DNA of 64,000 nucleotides from Plectrocnemia conspersa (Eukaryota; Arthropoda; Insecta; Trichoptera; Polycentropodidae), in NCBI GenBank assembly GCA_009617715.1, contig VTFK01000544.1, positions 1 through 64,000 of the forward strand, read 5' to 3'. The position numbers and the translations under genes were made by a program. This document shows positions 24,084 to 36,129 of this stretch, in pieces. The notes beneath the pieces were generated by a model. The model had not been told where the DNA came from and searched no databases. It was given only the letters and a program-made list of their open reading frames with translations. How positions within the stretch are numbered: position 1 is the first letter of the stretch; each line of letters opens with the position of its first letter.

Positions 24084-24677
24084 ATTTAAATATTCTTAAC
24101 CATTTGTGCTCGTAAGTCGACAATGTGTCGACATCGTATTCCAAGCGTTGCACTCGTAAGTCGACAAAACTTTGAATGCATTTATTGGCTTTGTGTTCAA
24201 ACAAATTTTGCCAATTTAAATGTATTAATGCTAAAAAACTTCTGTTTTTTTACCATCAATAAATTTTACACGTTTCAATAATATTTAATTTTTAACTTAT
24301 GCAAATTACTTAATAATCTTAAATATACGAGTGTAAGTTTATTGTAAATTTTTTCTTTGGAACATGGCCAGAAATTGCGGTGTTAGGACTACATAGCGCA
24401 ATACTTTGACAGTTTTACGTTGTTAATTAGACTCATAAACTGATTTTTCCTTCAAAGGGTATCTATATTTTTATGATATGGGATGAAATGGGATCGTCTG
24501 CTCTAATTGTGCATAATTGTTACTTTATATTGTGTGTCTGTTATGAAATAAAAAGATTATAAAATTTAGTAAGACGAAAAAGAAGAGCTAGATGCCGTTA
24601 TGGAAGCGGCGACTCAAATAATAATATAAGTCTCTACACATTTGATGTATTTTCGAGCTAGTAAATTACTAAAGTAT
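24084..24677. other. Unique DNA with a duplicated GTCGAC motif
   Basis: ctcgtaagtcgacaa occurs twice within 60 bp (24108 and 24160), with an extra gtcgac between, preceded by ttaaccatttgtgctcg. This may be one end of a TTAA-targeted element, but no matching end was found. The rest is A/T-rich without features. Confidence 0.35.
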
Positions 24678-25910
24678 GTAAAATAGAATTAGTAATCTGT
24701 GTTTCAATTATTTATAAATACATATATTGATTTACTTTTAGAAATTATCCATATAATTACGAATGACGATATAATAATGGATGTTTAAGGAAGTGACGAT
24801 GAATTTGATGTTATTACGTAGGCCTATGTGAGACTTTTGCACCACAACTTTTAAAAATGAAGAGCACGCGAATTGAGCGACAGTGCTGCACCCCGCAAAC
24901 GGCAACCGACGTGCCCTACTACGGACCTGCGCGAGAGTCACACCGAACCGACGCCCGCGCATGCGCATCTGAATATTTACCCCCAGATTGCAACACTATC
25001 CCCGCTCAATTTGGATCGACCCGATCCTTTATTACACTAAAAATCTTCAAATACACCGAAAACATAAAAATAAAATTGAGCGGGGGATAGTGTTACAATC
25101 TGGGGTAAATATTGAGATGCGCATGCGCGGGCTTCGGTTCAGTGTGACTCTTGCGCAGATCGGTAGTAGGGCACGTCGGTTGCCGTTTACCCCTTTAGCG
25201 CGCAAAGGCCGAAATCGGTCGATATATCGACCGACGACATTATGGTCTATAATTCAATACCTATCCATTATAAAATCATCCTTAGCATCAAAATATGTCG
25301 TCAAGGAAGCTCTTTGGTTGATATATCGATCATATGAAATGAAGTTGCAGCTATCGGCCAAAAAACGATTAAATCAAAAATCAAATTAAAACATTACAAC
25401 AATCTCAAAGAATTATTTTTTATTATTATTTCTTTATATGTTTATATGTAATATATTTCAAACAATAAATTATATTTTTGTGCCACTATTTGATCATTTA
25501 TTATAAAATAAATATATTATTAAAATATGACCCTAAGTGGTCAATGGTCAATATATCAACCGACAGAAATTAAAAAATTTGCAAAATTTTTTTTTTTTTT
25601 ATCAAAATTACTTTTTATATATAATAAGAGTTTTAAAAAGTAATTTTTCAACCCTTAATTCCAAAATAATTAATTTGCGCGCTAAAGGGTTACGGGGTAC
25701 AGCGCTATCGCTCAATTCGCTCTTTATTTCTTAAGGCTCTGGTGCAAAAGCCTTACATAGGCCCACGTAGCAATATCAAATTCACCGTCACTTCCTTAAA
25801 CATACATTATTATATCGTCATTCGTAATTATATGGATTATTTCTAAAAGTAAATCAATATATGTATTTATAAATTATTAAAACACAGATTATTAATTATA
25901 TTTTAGCAAG
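24678..25910. mobile_element. Fold-back element with ~335-bp inverted arms
   Basis: The left arm (about 24678-25013) is the reverse complement of the right arm (25073-25190 joined to 25690-25910) around a spacer of about 60 bp. The outer arm parts are A/T-rich; the inner parts are GC-rich and each contains GCGCATGCGC (near 24958 and 25121). The right arm is split by a separate 499-bp MITE. No transposase is encoded. Target duplication is not clear. It resembles Foldback-type or long-TIR nonautonomous DNA transposons. Open frames in it are by-products of the palindrome. Confidence 0.85.
25187..25693. mobile_element. piggyBac-like MITE (499 bp) nested in the fold-back element
   Basis: 25191-25689 begins ccctttagcgcgcaaa and ends tttgcgcgctaaaggg, an exact 16-bp terminal inverted repeat, and is flanked by ttac on both sides (25187-25190 and 25690-25693). 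The undisturbed opposite arm of the fold-back shows the pre-insertion sequence, with gccgttt followed by gcggggt, confirming a 4-bp duplication. CCCTTT ends suggest a piggyBac-type element, whose usual target is TTAA; TTAC is a variant. Internally it has gtcgatatatcgac-type short palindromes near both ends and no coding capacity. Confidence 0.85.
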
Positions 25911-26635
25911 AGATAAAAAGCATATAGGTATATATTATATAATCGAATTTCTAAATACTCATAGTACATGGTATAATTTTTTTTTTAAATGTACATAGCA
26001 ATGCCTTAGGTAGCTTGATTTTATAATACATGTAACTTATACTACAGGAAATGGAAACATTTATATTATAAACTGGACATTTTGATTACGGTATACCAGT
26101 TACAAATACATTTTTCATATAATATATTGCCCTTAAACCTTAGATTTAAAGCATAACTGTTTGCTGCCTAAACAAAGCGTGTTAAATAACAAAATTGCAA
26201 TATTCGCACTTTTCACCCTTGTTTGTGTGAATAATAAATAATAAGGTTCTGCAATGATCAGCATATACACAGCCATGTTAATTCGATCACACAAAATCAA
26301 TAATATATTGTTAGGTTATTATAAAAAATGTAAATTAAAATTAAGCATACAGTCGCTTATATGTGTATCATCTCATTAATAAGAAAAAATGTAGAAATTA
26401 TAAAGTATTTGTTTACGAATTAGCAATATACAAATAAGCGTTAAATAACCTATAGAGTACGTTAAATTAGTATACATTAAATTCATTACTGATTAAAAAT
26501 TCGATTTATATTGAGTGATCAAGACTAAATATATTAATTTGTCATAAGATTAAGCAATAAAAATAAAATTAAAACTTATGTATTTAATCAGATAGCTAAA
26601 AAATAAATATTTTATTTTTCTAACTAAGGAACGGA
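25911..26635. other. AT-rich DNA, no feature seen
   Basis: Low-complexity A/T sequence without recognised signals. Confidence 0.55.
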
Positions 26636-26639
26636 TTCA

Positions 26640-27160
26640 ATTCAGTTGTATAAATGTCACAAGCAATTTATAATTGGCAGCTTCAAAGGTTTTTTCTCTC
26701 TCCTTTTCAAATTCATATGACGCTATCTGCGACAAACCCACAAATATTCTATAAAACAAACATTTCATATATACGGTCGAAATATATTGAATGTGAGCCA
26801 CGGGCCGGCTTTTTTGCGGAAGTTTATGCATCCTTTTTTCATCCTTATTTTCGTTTCGGATCCGGCGTCACGGTGAAAAAAAGACGTAAAACGCAAAAGT
26901 TCACCCTTCTCACAGTTGATAATATTATGCATGACCGGGTTCATCCGCGAATTATCCTAGTGAGTCGAAGACGAAAAGTCTCTCTTTTTCTGTCTTTCTC
27001 TTTCTCTAGCTCTTTCGCATCTATCTGTTCGCGTTTTTCTCGAACCGTCATTGCGTTAAAATTGAAAAGCATAAATTGCGAATTTTTCTTTGCCTGTGCG
27101 CATATGCGAAAAAATTAACCCGGATTCCGGAAATACGCGACGGATTGCATTTTCCACTAG
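26640..27160. other. Mixed-composition island with a pyrimidine tract
   Basis: The unique island includes a C/T-rich run (26978-27042, tctctctttttctgtctttc type) and CpG-bearing sequence at 26800-26960. A 154-codon open frame runs through it on the plus strand, but its composition follows the pyrimidine tract and no domain or splice structure is visible. I regard it as noncoding, possibly regulatory. Confidence 0.3.
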
Positions 27161-27544
27161 TATTGAAAATATGGGTGGATGCATTTTGCAATATTTGATA
27201 TTATATTGTTTATCCATGCAAGTCATTTAGGAATTGTGGTAATATAGATTATTATCGTAAACATTAAAAACTCAACTTAAAGTGCAAAAAAGTTATTTTT
27301 TTAAATATTTATTATTAATATTAAACCTCATTTTTACACAAGCAACATAAATATGTATTTTGGTAAAATTAAAAAAAATATTTGGTTTAACCGGCTGGCG
27401 TAGTCACACTTAGACGCATATAATGGCGCGGCACTAATCCAAGCGAATGACATCCAGGGTCATGTTTCTACACTTGTTATATTTACATATGACATTTTAG
27501 AAATAGTATGTATTTACTAATTATTTTCACACCTAATTCGCTAA

Positions 27545-27662
27545 CACATCATCTGACTCCCATCCTGTCATAAAAATTCAGAACTCGACAACATTTCCAA
27601 TGTGTATGTTTTTAAGTCCGGAGTCAGAGTCGAGAAAAATTTCCAACAACTTCACAGCCCTA
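27545..27662 (-). mobile_element. hAT-type transposon end, truncated
   Basis: Read on the minus strand from 27661 it starts agggctgtgaagttgttgg and continues with cgactctgactccgg, the pattern of hAT ends of the CAGGGCTGTG...GACTCCGACTCC kind. A weaker actcccatcctg/gaactcgac stretch lies at 27555-27595. No matching opposite end or 8-bp duplication was found, so it is a remnant. Confidence 0.5.
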
Positions 27663-28379
27663 GATTAATAATCTCTAAACCTCTATACCACGATACATAT
27701 CATTATTATTGTAGTTCAAAGCCCCAGTTTCAGGTATTCTAAATTACATTTATAACGGTTCATCGACATATTTGTGTATATTATTTAAACTGTAAACAAC
27801 TCTGATTACCACTAGTAGATATCACGAGCTAATTTTGATTAACGGTTCACTTTGATTCATTTTCATACAATATATTTTAATTTAATACCAAATTTATTCA
27901 TTTATAACATAACTAATTTAATTGTTAATGTTGATTAGAAAAAAACTTAGATAAACATATCAAATCATATTAAGAATCTAAATAAAAGCAAAATAATAAT
28001 AAATATGCGACAAAACATTTCTTAGTAAAACAGTTCCAAAAAAACTTTAGGAAATAAACAAAAAATAAAGAATATATTCTTACAGTTTTTTAATGTCTTT
28101 TGTACCTTTAATTACATTTGTGATTTAGTAGTAATATCAATGTACACATATATCACTAATAATCTGAAAGCAAGTTTTGTTGGCACTTCATAACATATCC
28201 TTGAATTGTTGGTGAAGAATAGTAGAAAGAATTATTTAAAAAAATATTCTAGACATTGCTATACAAATCTATATTTGATTCTATCTGAGCATTTCTTACT
28301 ATTTTGATGCATTGAGCTAATGTTAGTATAAAGTATTAGCAGTAGATTTTCAAAATATTACAATATAATTTGCATCAAT
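27663..28379. other. AT-rich DNA, no feature seen
   Basis: A/T-rich unique sequence without recognised signals. Confidence 0.5.
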
Positions 28380-28835
28380 CACGCAAGTTGAGAAGCTCGC
28401 CATTCCATCGAGCTTTAAGCGCCTTTTGCGTGTATTATTTTTGTAAAAAAAATACAATGGGCAGGGCGTTCGGCGGCATTAAAATTAAATGGTCCAATTA
28501 AGCGTCGAAATAATTCCCCAGTCCGTTTTGAATATTCAAAACGTTTGCGGGCGCTCTTCGAAATAAACAACGGGCGGCCGTTTTCAAAGGAATATTTGAG
28601 CATCGATATCTGGTCGAGATAGCAAGGCAAAGCCAGACGCAGAACAAAAGGGAGCCAGAGCCGCTAGACTGATAACGAAACAAATTCGAGTTGACGCCCG
28701 AATTAGGGATTCAAAAGCGAAAGCCAAGACCTGGCAGACCCTAATTCGGCACCGCTTAAAGCTCGGATTGCTTTTTGCGCTTTTCGCGAATCATTGCTGT
28801 GCAACCAAGATGACTTTTATCAGGTGAGATGGCAA
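28380..28835. other. GC-richer island; possible 5' exon end at 28823
   Basis: A CpG-containing unique island. Near its right edge, caaccaag precedes ATG at 28810 and, after a few codons (MTFI), the CAG|GTGAGA donor near 28824. That could be a 5' UTR plus the start of a first exon on the plus strand, but with only about 14 coding bases the case is thin. Otherwise it resembles the other putative regulatory islands. Confidence 0.2.
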
Positions 28836-29189
28836 TAACTACTAGTAGAATAAATTTCTTATACGAAGATAAGAGTCACTAGAAGATTAAGCAACAAGAT
28901 GACTTTGAAATGTTTAAAATAGTCATAACAAATAACAATGCTTAAAAAATAATACAAGCCTGTCTTACAAATTCTTTACAGAAGAATCGGCTACAATTTT
29001 TTAGTAAAGTAACACAAAATAATATAGAATCAAAAATAATTTTATCAAACCCGTGTACTTCATATTATTCTGTTTTGAATAACAATAATAAAAATCCTGG
29101 TATCAATATATCTACAAATTATGACAAAAACTGTTAATACTTGCACCAATCAATGCAAAAGTCATTGTATTAATTCTCTAAATTAAAAA

Positions 29190-29415
29190 TAATATGCCAA
29201 TTATAACTCGGTTGATGAGAGTAGGCGAGAGTTCATCCAAACTCTGGCCAAGCAAAGATACGGCAAACATCGACCAACACCAAAAGAGTAGCAGCTTCCC
29301 TCTTCACGTCCACACTAATTTAGCAACTACATCCAAAATTCTCAGTTCAATCCAAACCTTGGAGACGACTGAATTCTATAGATGCAAACAAGAATATATT
29401 AACATCACATATTAA
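29190..29415 (+). repeat. Dispersed repeat 'GCAGCTTCCCTCTTC' family, copy 1
   Basis: The core agcagcttccctcttcacgt and following ccttggagac-gac-tgaatt-tatagatgca match the minus strand of 58725-58960, and the core alone matches 46474 and 58125. The two longer copies also translate to similar short peptides, but no domain is recognisable. It is probably a tail or internal part of an old retroelement. Confidence 0.55.
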
Positions 29416-29447
29416 TAATTCAATGTTTGATAACCCTAGTGGGCAAA

Positions 29448-29945
29448 ACTTTGTAGCCATTGAGACGCAGGTGAATCTAGTTAGAGTTTTATTAGATTAT
29501 ATTACAATTGCGTCAGATGATGAATGCCGAGATGTTTTCTTTGAGCGGTGGTGGAGAAGCTGGCGCAGGGATGATGTCCGTGAAATGTCCTCAAAGATCT
29601 TGTAGGTGCCTGTAGCTAGAGTATCTGAAGGCAGTTCTTCTTCCTGCGATGATCGTGTTCGGGAGTCTCAGGTCGTATCTTCGCGTCTGTCGGTGGTGGC
29701 GCGTCTGCCAGGCAGGGTAAAACTGCTGATCTTTTCGAGTGTCTGCCTAAATCTTCAATGGCTATTTGTGACCCGAGTGGCTGCCTGTGACTACCCTCTT
29801 TCATCGGAGTAACTTCTGACCGGGAAACCAACTGCGGTCGTCCATCGGGACGGCTCATGTTGAGACTGGAAGCGGATCATCGGCCCTGTCCGTCGTCCTC
29901 ATCTGAGTCCAGGCTTAAGTATTCAGGGCTGCAAGGCTTTTTCGC
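29448..29945 (-). repeat. Dispersed LTR-like repeat, copy 1
   Basis: The segment starting ctttgtagccattgagacg matches 32090-32432 over several blocks (tttgagcggt-gtggagaagctggcgc-ggatgatg, gttcgggagtct-aggtcgt, tttcgagt-tctgcct). On the minus strand it contains AATAAAACTCTAA and then ends ...GTCTCAATGGCTACA, as a retroviral-type LTR would (polyadenylation signal in R, end in CA). No primer-binding site or pol gene is adjacent, so a solo LTR or a 3' UTR are both possible. Confidence 0.5.
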
Positions 29946-30059
29946 GATTATGCATCGATCATCCAGCCAATCGCTGCAGTCATTTCTTAGCTTTATAAAG
30001 CGACGTTCGTTTGATGGGCATTGTCCAAGATCATATTGCATTGACGTAAATTAACTAAC

Positions 30060-32085
30060 AACTTTATTGAGCTGCTGGGTAATTTAGATTCCCTACTTCG
30101 AGGGTTTTTATTTAAATTAATTGTTCATTTCTTGCTGTAACCTTACAAGTATAATCCCAATACAAAACAAGGGGGTAAAGCAATATAAATTGCTGACTGA
30201 TCATTTGGTGATATCTATATAAATAATTATAAAAAATGTATTTTATAAGATATAATTTATATAAATAAAATATTTGTTTCCATTTGTTTAATCTTTTATT
30301 GTAATTTCACAATTTACTCGTAGATTTAATAAACCATTATTTACAATTACATTGGTTAAATGAGATAGTTTATTAGCAATATAACTTTACTTTAAGTAAT
30401 GAAATGTTTTACAGACATATTTTTTCTTGCGTAATAAATATAAATATTATATTTCAAAGATATTTTTAACAGTTAAAACAGCATAAATTTAAATAAATCG
30501 ATAGTGTGTGAACGGAAATTTAATATGCCTTTTATAGATTGGAGAAGTCTGTCTGAGATTAAGGTCACATTGGATATATTCACACTATATGTATGTTTAT
30601 ATACATAATTTATTATTTTTCACATGCTTAAAATTATCGTGGATATATGTATCATTAAATTCTTAGCTTTTTTAAAACTTTTTTCAATATTTGTTTTTAA
30701 CATCCAGTAAGACAATTTAATCTTAAAGCTATTATACAAGTTAAGTTATTTTGATTTATTATATTCGATAGCTAATTTTTTTATGGTAAAAAAGCCTACA
30801 TTGATTTTATTTGGAATGGTGAGATTCTAAATTCAGATTTTTATTTGTATGTGTATTAACAATATCAAGAGTGTGTTCAAAAAATATATAAAAGTTAATT
30901 AATTCAAATTTGTTTGTGTTTGTTATTAAAAAAAAATAAGAAAACATCTAAGTTAATAAAACCATTGAACTATATTTAAACATGTCTTCTTTTTAACGAA
31001 AGAAAATTATCGGTATAAAATTTTTTTAGTGCTTTAATTTTGATTACTTGGACAATAATGATCAATGGGTGCTCTTTTAATATTTATGTGAAAATATTTT
31101 TTTATAAATAAAAAAAACAATTTTGTTTTTACAAGAAGTATACTGCGAAGAAAAAAAATAAAATCTGCATTGAATCATTATCATCAAGAACAAAAGGTCA
31201 TACCAAAATAACATTTACCGCAGAGTTAAAGTTATACAAACCAGAAAAAATAAATATAAATACAAGTAACGATCTTCAACCAAAAAGATGCGTTGAAAAC
31301 TCCAATCAACAAAGTGCCCGCCATGAACAAATGTGATGATAGCATATTGATATCAAAGTCCTGGTTTTCGCTTCTGACAACGATATGCTTAGGAAAACCG
31401 CTATTAAACGCTATCGACCAAATCACAGACACATATCATATGCGGTGCATCTGTTTGTGTAATAATTGACATTACTGATTCCATATCGCTACTGCATCAT
31501 TATGATACTAAGTCAAGAACAAAAGCGGAAGTTGTGCGGTAGAAAATATATACGAAAAGTTAATCAAACTCTTGGTAAAAACCGTTATTAAATATATATT
31601 TATATATACTAAGGTACATTCCAATTCATTCAAACTATTATTCAGTTCGAATTGAATCAAAACACAATTATTGACTAATACCAAACCGTGAATAATGGCA
31701 AATGTGCATGAATAACGACCCCGTTATTGGTCGCTCCAAAGGCGCAACCAATATGCGTAACGTCATGTTCACAATTGCCTACATGTGTGATAATAACAAA
31801 ATACCTATTTTACACATACCATAAAATTAGTGAAATTGCGTAAATTTATTATTCAATATATAACTAGAATATTAAACAATGTGCAGAATTAGCTAATCCC
31901 GAAATAATAATGAAAATTTATAATTTAAATTTCACATTTACTATTTTTTTAATTTTTTCCGTGAAATATTTTTAATATATCAATAGTCAATAATCAATAG
32001 TCATGTCAATTGTATGCATAGTATACGCATGAGTGTGTAAAATTTTCAATTTTGGTTAGCAATTTAAGGTTTTGTAGTTCTAAAG
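30060..32085. other. AT-rich DNA with a small island at 31690-31790
   Basis: Mostly A/T. A short unique CpG-containing patch lies around 31685-31790 (cgaccccgttattggtcg is a partial palindrome). No gene is seen. Confidence 0.5.
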
Positions 32086-32089
32086 GTGT

Positions 32090-32432
32090 GACTTTGTAGC
32101 CAGTGAGACGTAGGTAAAGACACAGGCTAATTACAGTTTTATTACATTATATAAAAATTGCAACAGACGATAAATGGTGAGATGCTTTCTCTGAGCGGTT
32201 GTGGAGAAGCTGGCGCGGGGATGATGTTCGTAGAATATCCTCAGAGCTCTTGTAGATGCCTTCAGCGAGTGTGTGGAGGTAGTTCCTCTTGCTGTGATTA
32301 TCGTATTCGGGAGTCTTAGGTCGTCTGAACTTAGTATTTTCGAGTATCTGCCTGAGTCTTCGTGTGTCTGCTGGTGACTTCCTTCTCCTCATTGGAGGCC
32401 AGACTTACGTATCCAGGGTTGCAAAGCTTGCT
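32090..32432 (-). repeat. Dispersed LTR-like repeat, copy 2
   Basis: Second copy of the repeat at 29448-29945, same orientation, roughly two-thirds to three-quarters identical by eye with gaps. On the minus strand it again carries AATAAAACTGTAA upstream of GTCTCACTGGCTACA. A minus-strand open frame of 81 codons (PADTRRLRQILENTKFRRPK within it) is only partly kept in copy 1, so coding is not supported. Confidence 0.5.
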
Positions 32433-33455
32433 GATCAATCACAATCATGCAGCGTTCATCCAGCTACTAGATGTACTCGTTTCTTACAACAGCGCATTAT
32501 GTATAAGCCTTTAGAAAGTGACATTTGCTTGAAATGCATTATTCAAGGTCGTATACTGCAACGAGAATCTTATTAAATATTCTTTTAATGACGGAGAATA
32601 TTTACAGTAAGAACACTTGCGCGTTATTTTTTCTGGTCGTAACGAGGACTTTTGTGTGTTCCATTCTTTACGCTGTTGTCTTGTTTCCTAATTGATGGAT
32701 GTTCTTTTTGGGCACAGTAAAATAACGCAAGCAGAGTAAATTAAGCATCTGTGTTTGGTCTAAATAATAATAATGACGTCATATTTACGTAAAAATAAAT
32801 AAATAAAATGTTACGCAGATTGTCAATCGCTTTTTTTTTAAAAAAATACTGTAAAAAAGGTGCCGAAATGCCACTCCACTGCGTTAAATGATAAAAAAGA
32901 CCTGCCTTAATACATTATAATGTTGACTTGAAAAATGATTTTAAAACTTTTTTAAATTATGTATACATATGTATTAAAATAATAAATACAAAGTATCCTT
33001 TATTTTTAATATTATTTTACAATTACTACGGCTATCAACATATTCCGCAACACTTTCGTGTCTAAGTAATTGCTAAAATAGTAATTTAACTATAATTATC
33101 TTACATTAAAATAACTGGTTAATTTTAAGGAAAAAAGTAATATTAAAATACCATTTCTTTTGAATTAAAAAAAATAGATTATTTTTCGTTATTTCGAGAA
33201 TAAATTTCATTAGTGAAGTCAAACAATTACGCATTGTTTTTTTGTATCATGATATATAAGCATTTTTATACCTATGTATGTATTTTAATTTCCTATGTTT
33301 CTTAAGTAATAGCATTTCGAAAATTTGCAAGACAATTGTAAAAACACTAACATGATAATAATTTATTGGCTTATTAAAATAAAGTTGTACTAAATACCTA
33401 GATACACAACATATAATAATATATCATCATAAAGCGAATATTTAATATTAGAACA
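32433..33455. other. AT-rich DNA, no gene seen
   Basis: A short mixed patch (32580-32740), then A/T background. No recognised signal. Confidence 0.5.
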
Positions 33456-34200
33456 AACACAGCCGGGTGTTAGTTTCAATTTAAACTTTCGCCCCAGTGC
33501 AAAAGCATTTCGCCAAATATTTGTTGCACTTTTCCAGCCGACAGTTTGTTACGGTTAACGACAACGTATATGCGCTGGTTTAGAACTGAAATCGCCGAAA
33601 ACTTTTGCGAATGCGAAAATTTAATTAAAAATTTCCATAATAATACCGCAACAAAAAAAAACTAAAAATAAACACAGCATAACGTGTATAAATCAAATCA
33701 CACCTTAACCTTAAGGGAGGTAGCAGTTACGGTATCCGCAACCGGTTCATGTGTGAATTCGTTATGGTGTATGGTTATTATGACGCGGTATCGTGTGGAT
33801 TTCGGTTCAGACTTATTAGGGCTTCCGCAAGAAGGTAACCTTTGACCATCAAGAAGTCGTACAAGGAATAGTAAAATGATTATTACGATTCTTATATAAT
33901 ATTCGAATGCGGCTTGCGTGTTGACCGTAAGGTTTATAATATACTCCTGCATGTCCACATAGAATATATGACATTCTTATCATTTGCTTATTATATATTT
34001 GCACAAATATTAAAATATAATATGTACACGAAAGTGGTGCAGAATAAACGTTTGCATATAAAACTAGCAATAACAGCTCACCTTTATTTAACATTATCGT
34101 GACCGGTACGTGAATAGTTAAAAATGCACACCACGAACCAAGCGAATTCCGAAGACTAATGGAGTTCTTGAAATTTTCTCCTGCCATTATTTTTAATGTA
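33456..34200. other. GC-richer islands, putative conserved noncoding elements
   Basis: Two unique CpG-bearing patches (33465-33620 and 33700-33960), with overlapping open frames on both strands that carry no domain or splice evidence. Inferred regulatory. Confidence 0.3.
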
Positions 34201-36125
34201 CTGCATACGAATACGGATTAATTATGTGATTGTGTAATTCTCCGTGTGTTTTTATTGTAACGTAAAGATTTAATCGACTTAACTCTTTCCGTTGACTTTT
34301 TTAAAAAAAAAAAAGCTAACGTGTATGCATGTGCGTTAACTACTTAAATAAATATATGATTATAGTTAAATATAATTAAAAAATTAGTTGGTAAAGACCG
34401 ACGAATCGCGCGGTTAAAATGCATGGTTTAAGTAATTCTAGAACTTCCTGTTGTGGTAGCTAAATTTAGTTTTAATATAAAAAATGCTGTCAATTAAAAG
34501 CATTGTCTTGCTCAGACATTATATAATAACCCCAATTACACTTTGCAACAATAATTCTGCCAAAAAATTAGCATAACATAAACAACACTGATAAATAAAT
34601 GCTGCTTTTAATTGGGTATAGCAGAAGTTTCCAGCAGAAATGATCGATCATATGCAACTTTATAATCTAATACATTTAAGAATATTAAGAAGTTGTTTAA
34701 ATTATGATATTAAAAATGAAATGCATACATTTTTTTCTCGTTATTCATTAAATGAAAGGGGTAAAAAAATATAAATTATCTACCTAGTTTATCACAAAAA
34801 ACAATTTCTTCAAAAACTTCTCAACAAGCTGTTTTTTACGATAGCTATAATATGCTGAAAAAAATGTGGGAAGGTATTCACCTATTTTAGGTGTGTACTA
34901 TAACTGATTTTTTAATATTTATTCCTCTTTAAATGTTGAAATGTATAATCATTTTTTATATCATATAATGTCCAATATGACGCATTAAGAAAACCTGTCA
35001 AGTCATGATGGTTACATTTATGTAAAAAAAATATATTTTAGCTACTATCAGAATAGTACTATTTTTTTTATTTTTTTTTCCAAATTATTAAATTATATTT
35101 TACAGTTTTCAAGAGTATGGAAGTCAATTTGACTGAAATACTTTATTGTAAAAAGTAAAGTTCTTAATTGACCTCATTATACATTGTTTTTACCCGAAAT
35201 TATTTAAATTTATTTAGATATTATGAGCTCCATAATTTTAATTATCTTCGCCTTAATTTTTTCCATTAATATCTACATTACGATCACTATTATCATTATC
35301 ATCAAAATTAATATTAGCTAATATATACGATACGAATATTATATTTAATTACTATTTTTTTTTTTAAATTTACGTATTGACCACGAAAAAAGCAATAAGC
35401 AAATACAAATATTGTATAACATTGACAAACATAGTAAGTGGCAAGTAAGGACAAGTGCGCGGTTGCCAAATCTTTTAATTCAAAATCTGACTAGAACGTA
35501 AATATTATAATAATAAAGAATAAAAAATCCAACGCCAAAGTGGGTGAGCAAATAAGTCTTTCCCAGTCAGTCTAAGAAATTTGACCTGATATCTCAAACT
35601 TGGGACAAAAAAAATCATCCGAACTCGCATCAAATAGAGTTACGTCGATCATTAATAGCGTTAAAAATATGGTTATTGTGGTTGCCTTAAATGCGTATTA
35701 CTAAACACGTTAGCTATTTTAAATTTTATCCAAGCAAAGCAAAAAGACACAACTAGTACATAATTTCGACAATCATAATCAAATTTACCTTGAAAAATAA
35801 ATTAAAAATACATTATTCTAATAATACGTAAAAAGAAAATTTTATTTGTATTATTTAATCGCTTATACATTTCTCTTGTATAATAATGTTTGATTGTTAC
35901 AGAAAAAACTTTCTACGAATAACCAAAATTAAGCAACTTTTACCCATATAACTCATACATGAGTCATTATAAATGGATTTAACTAAGTTTGATACGCAAA
36001 GTACGTGTTTTTAACTTTAAAAAAATACTAAACATTTCAATAGTAACATTACTTAAATATTTATTGATAATGTAGATATAAAATTTATATATTAGTTTTA
36101 TATGCATATACATATTACAAAAATA
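34201..36125. other. AT-rich DNA, no feature seen
   Basis: A/T-rich background with poly-T and poly-A runs (for example 35063-35080). Nothing recognised. Confidence 0.5.
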
Positions 36126-36129
36126 AGCT

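Noticed and set aside
24857..25389. Overlapping open frames on both strands (77 to 133 codons)
   Set aside because: They lie in the arms of a palindromic element and run into a nested MITE, so they are by-products of the repeats.
26654..27118. 154-codon plus-strand open frame
   Set aside because: It crosses a C/T-rich tract and gives Ser/Phe/Arg-rich sequence without domain, splice sites or start context. More likely noncoding.
29616..29858. 80-codon minus-strand protein with PETPEHDHRRKKN
   Set aside because: The related repeat at 32 kb shares the DNA blocks but not a continuous frame, so coding is not supported.
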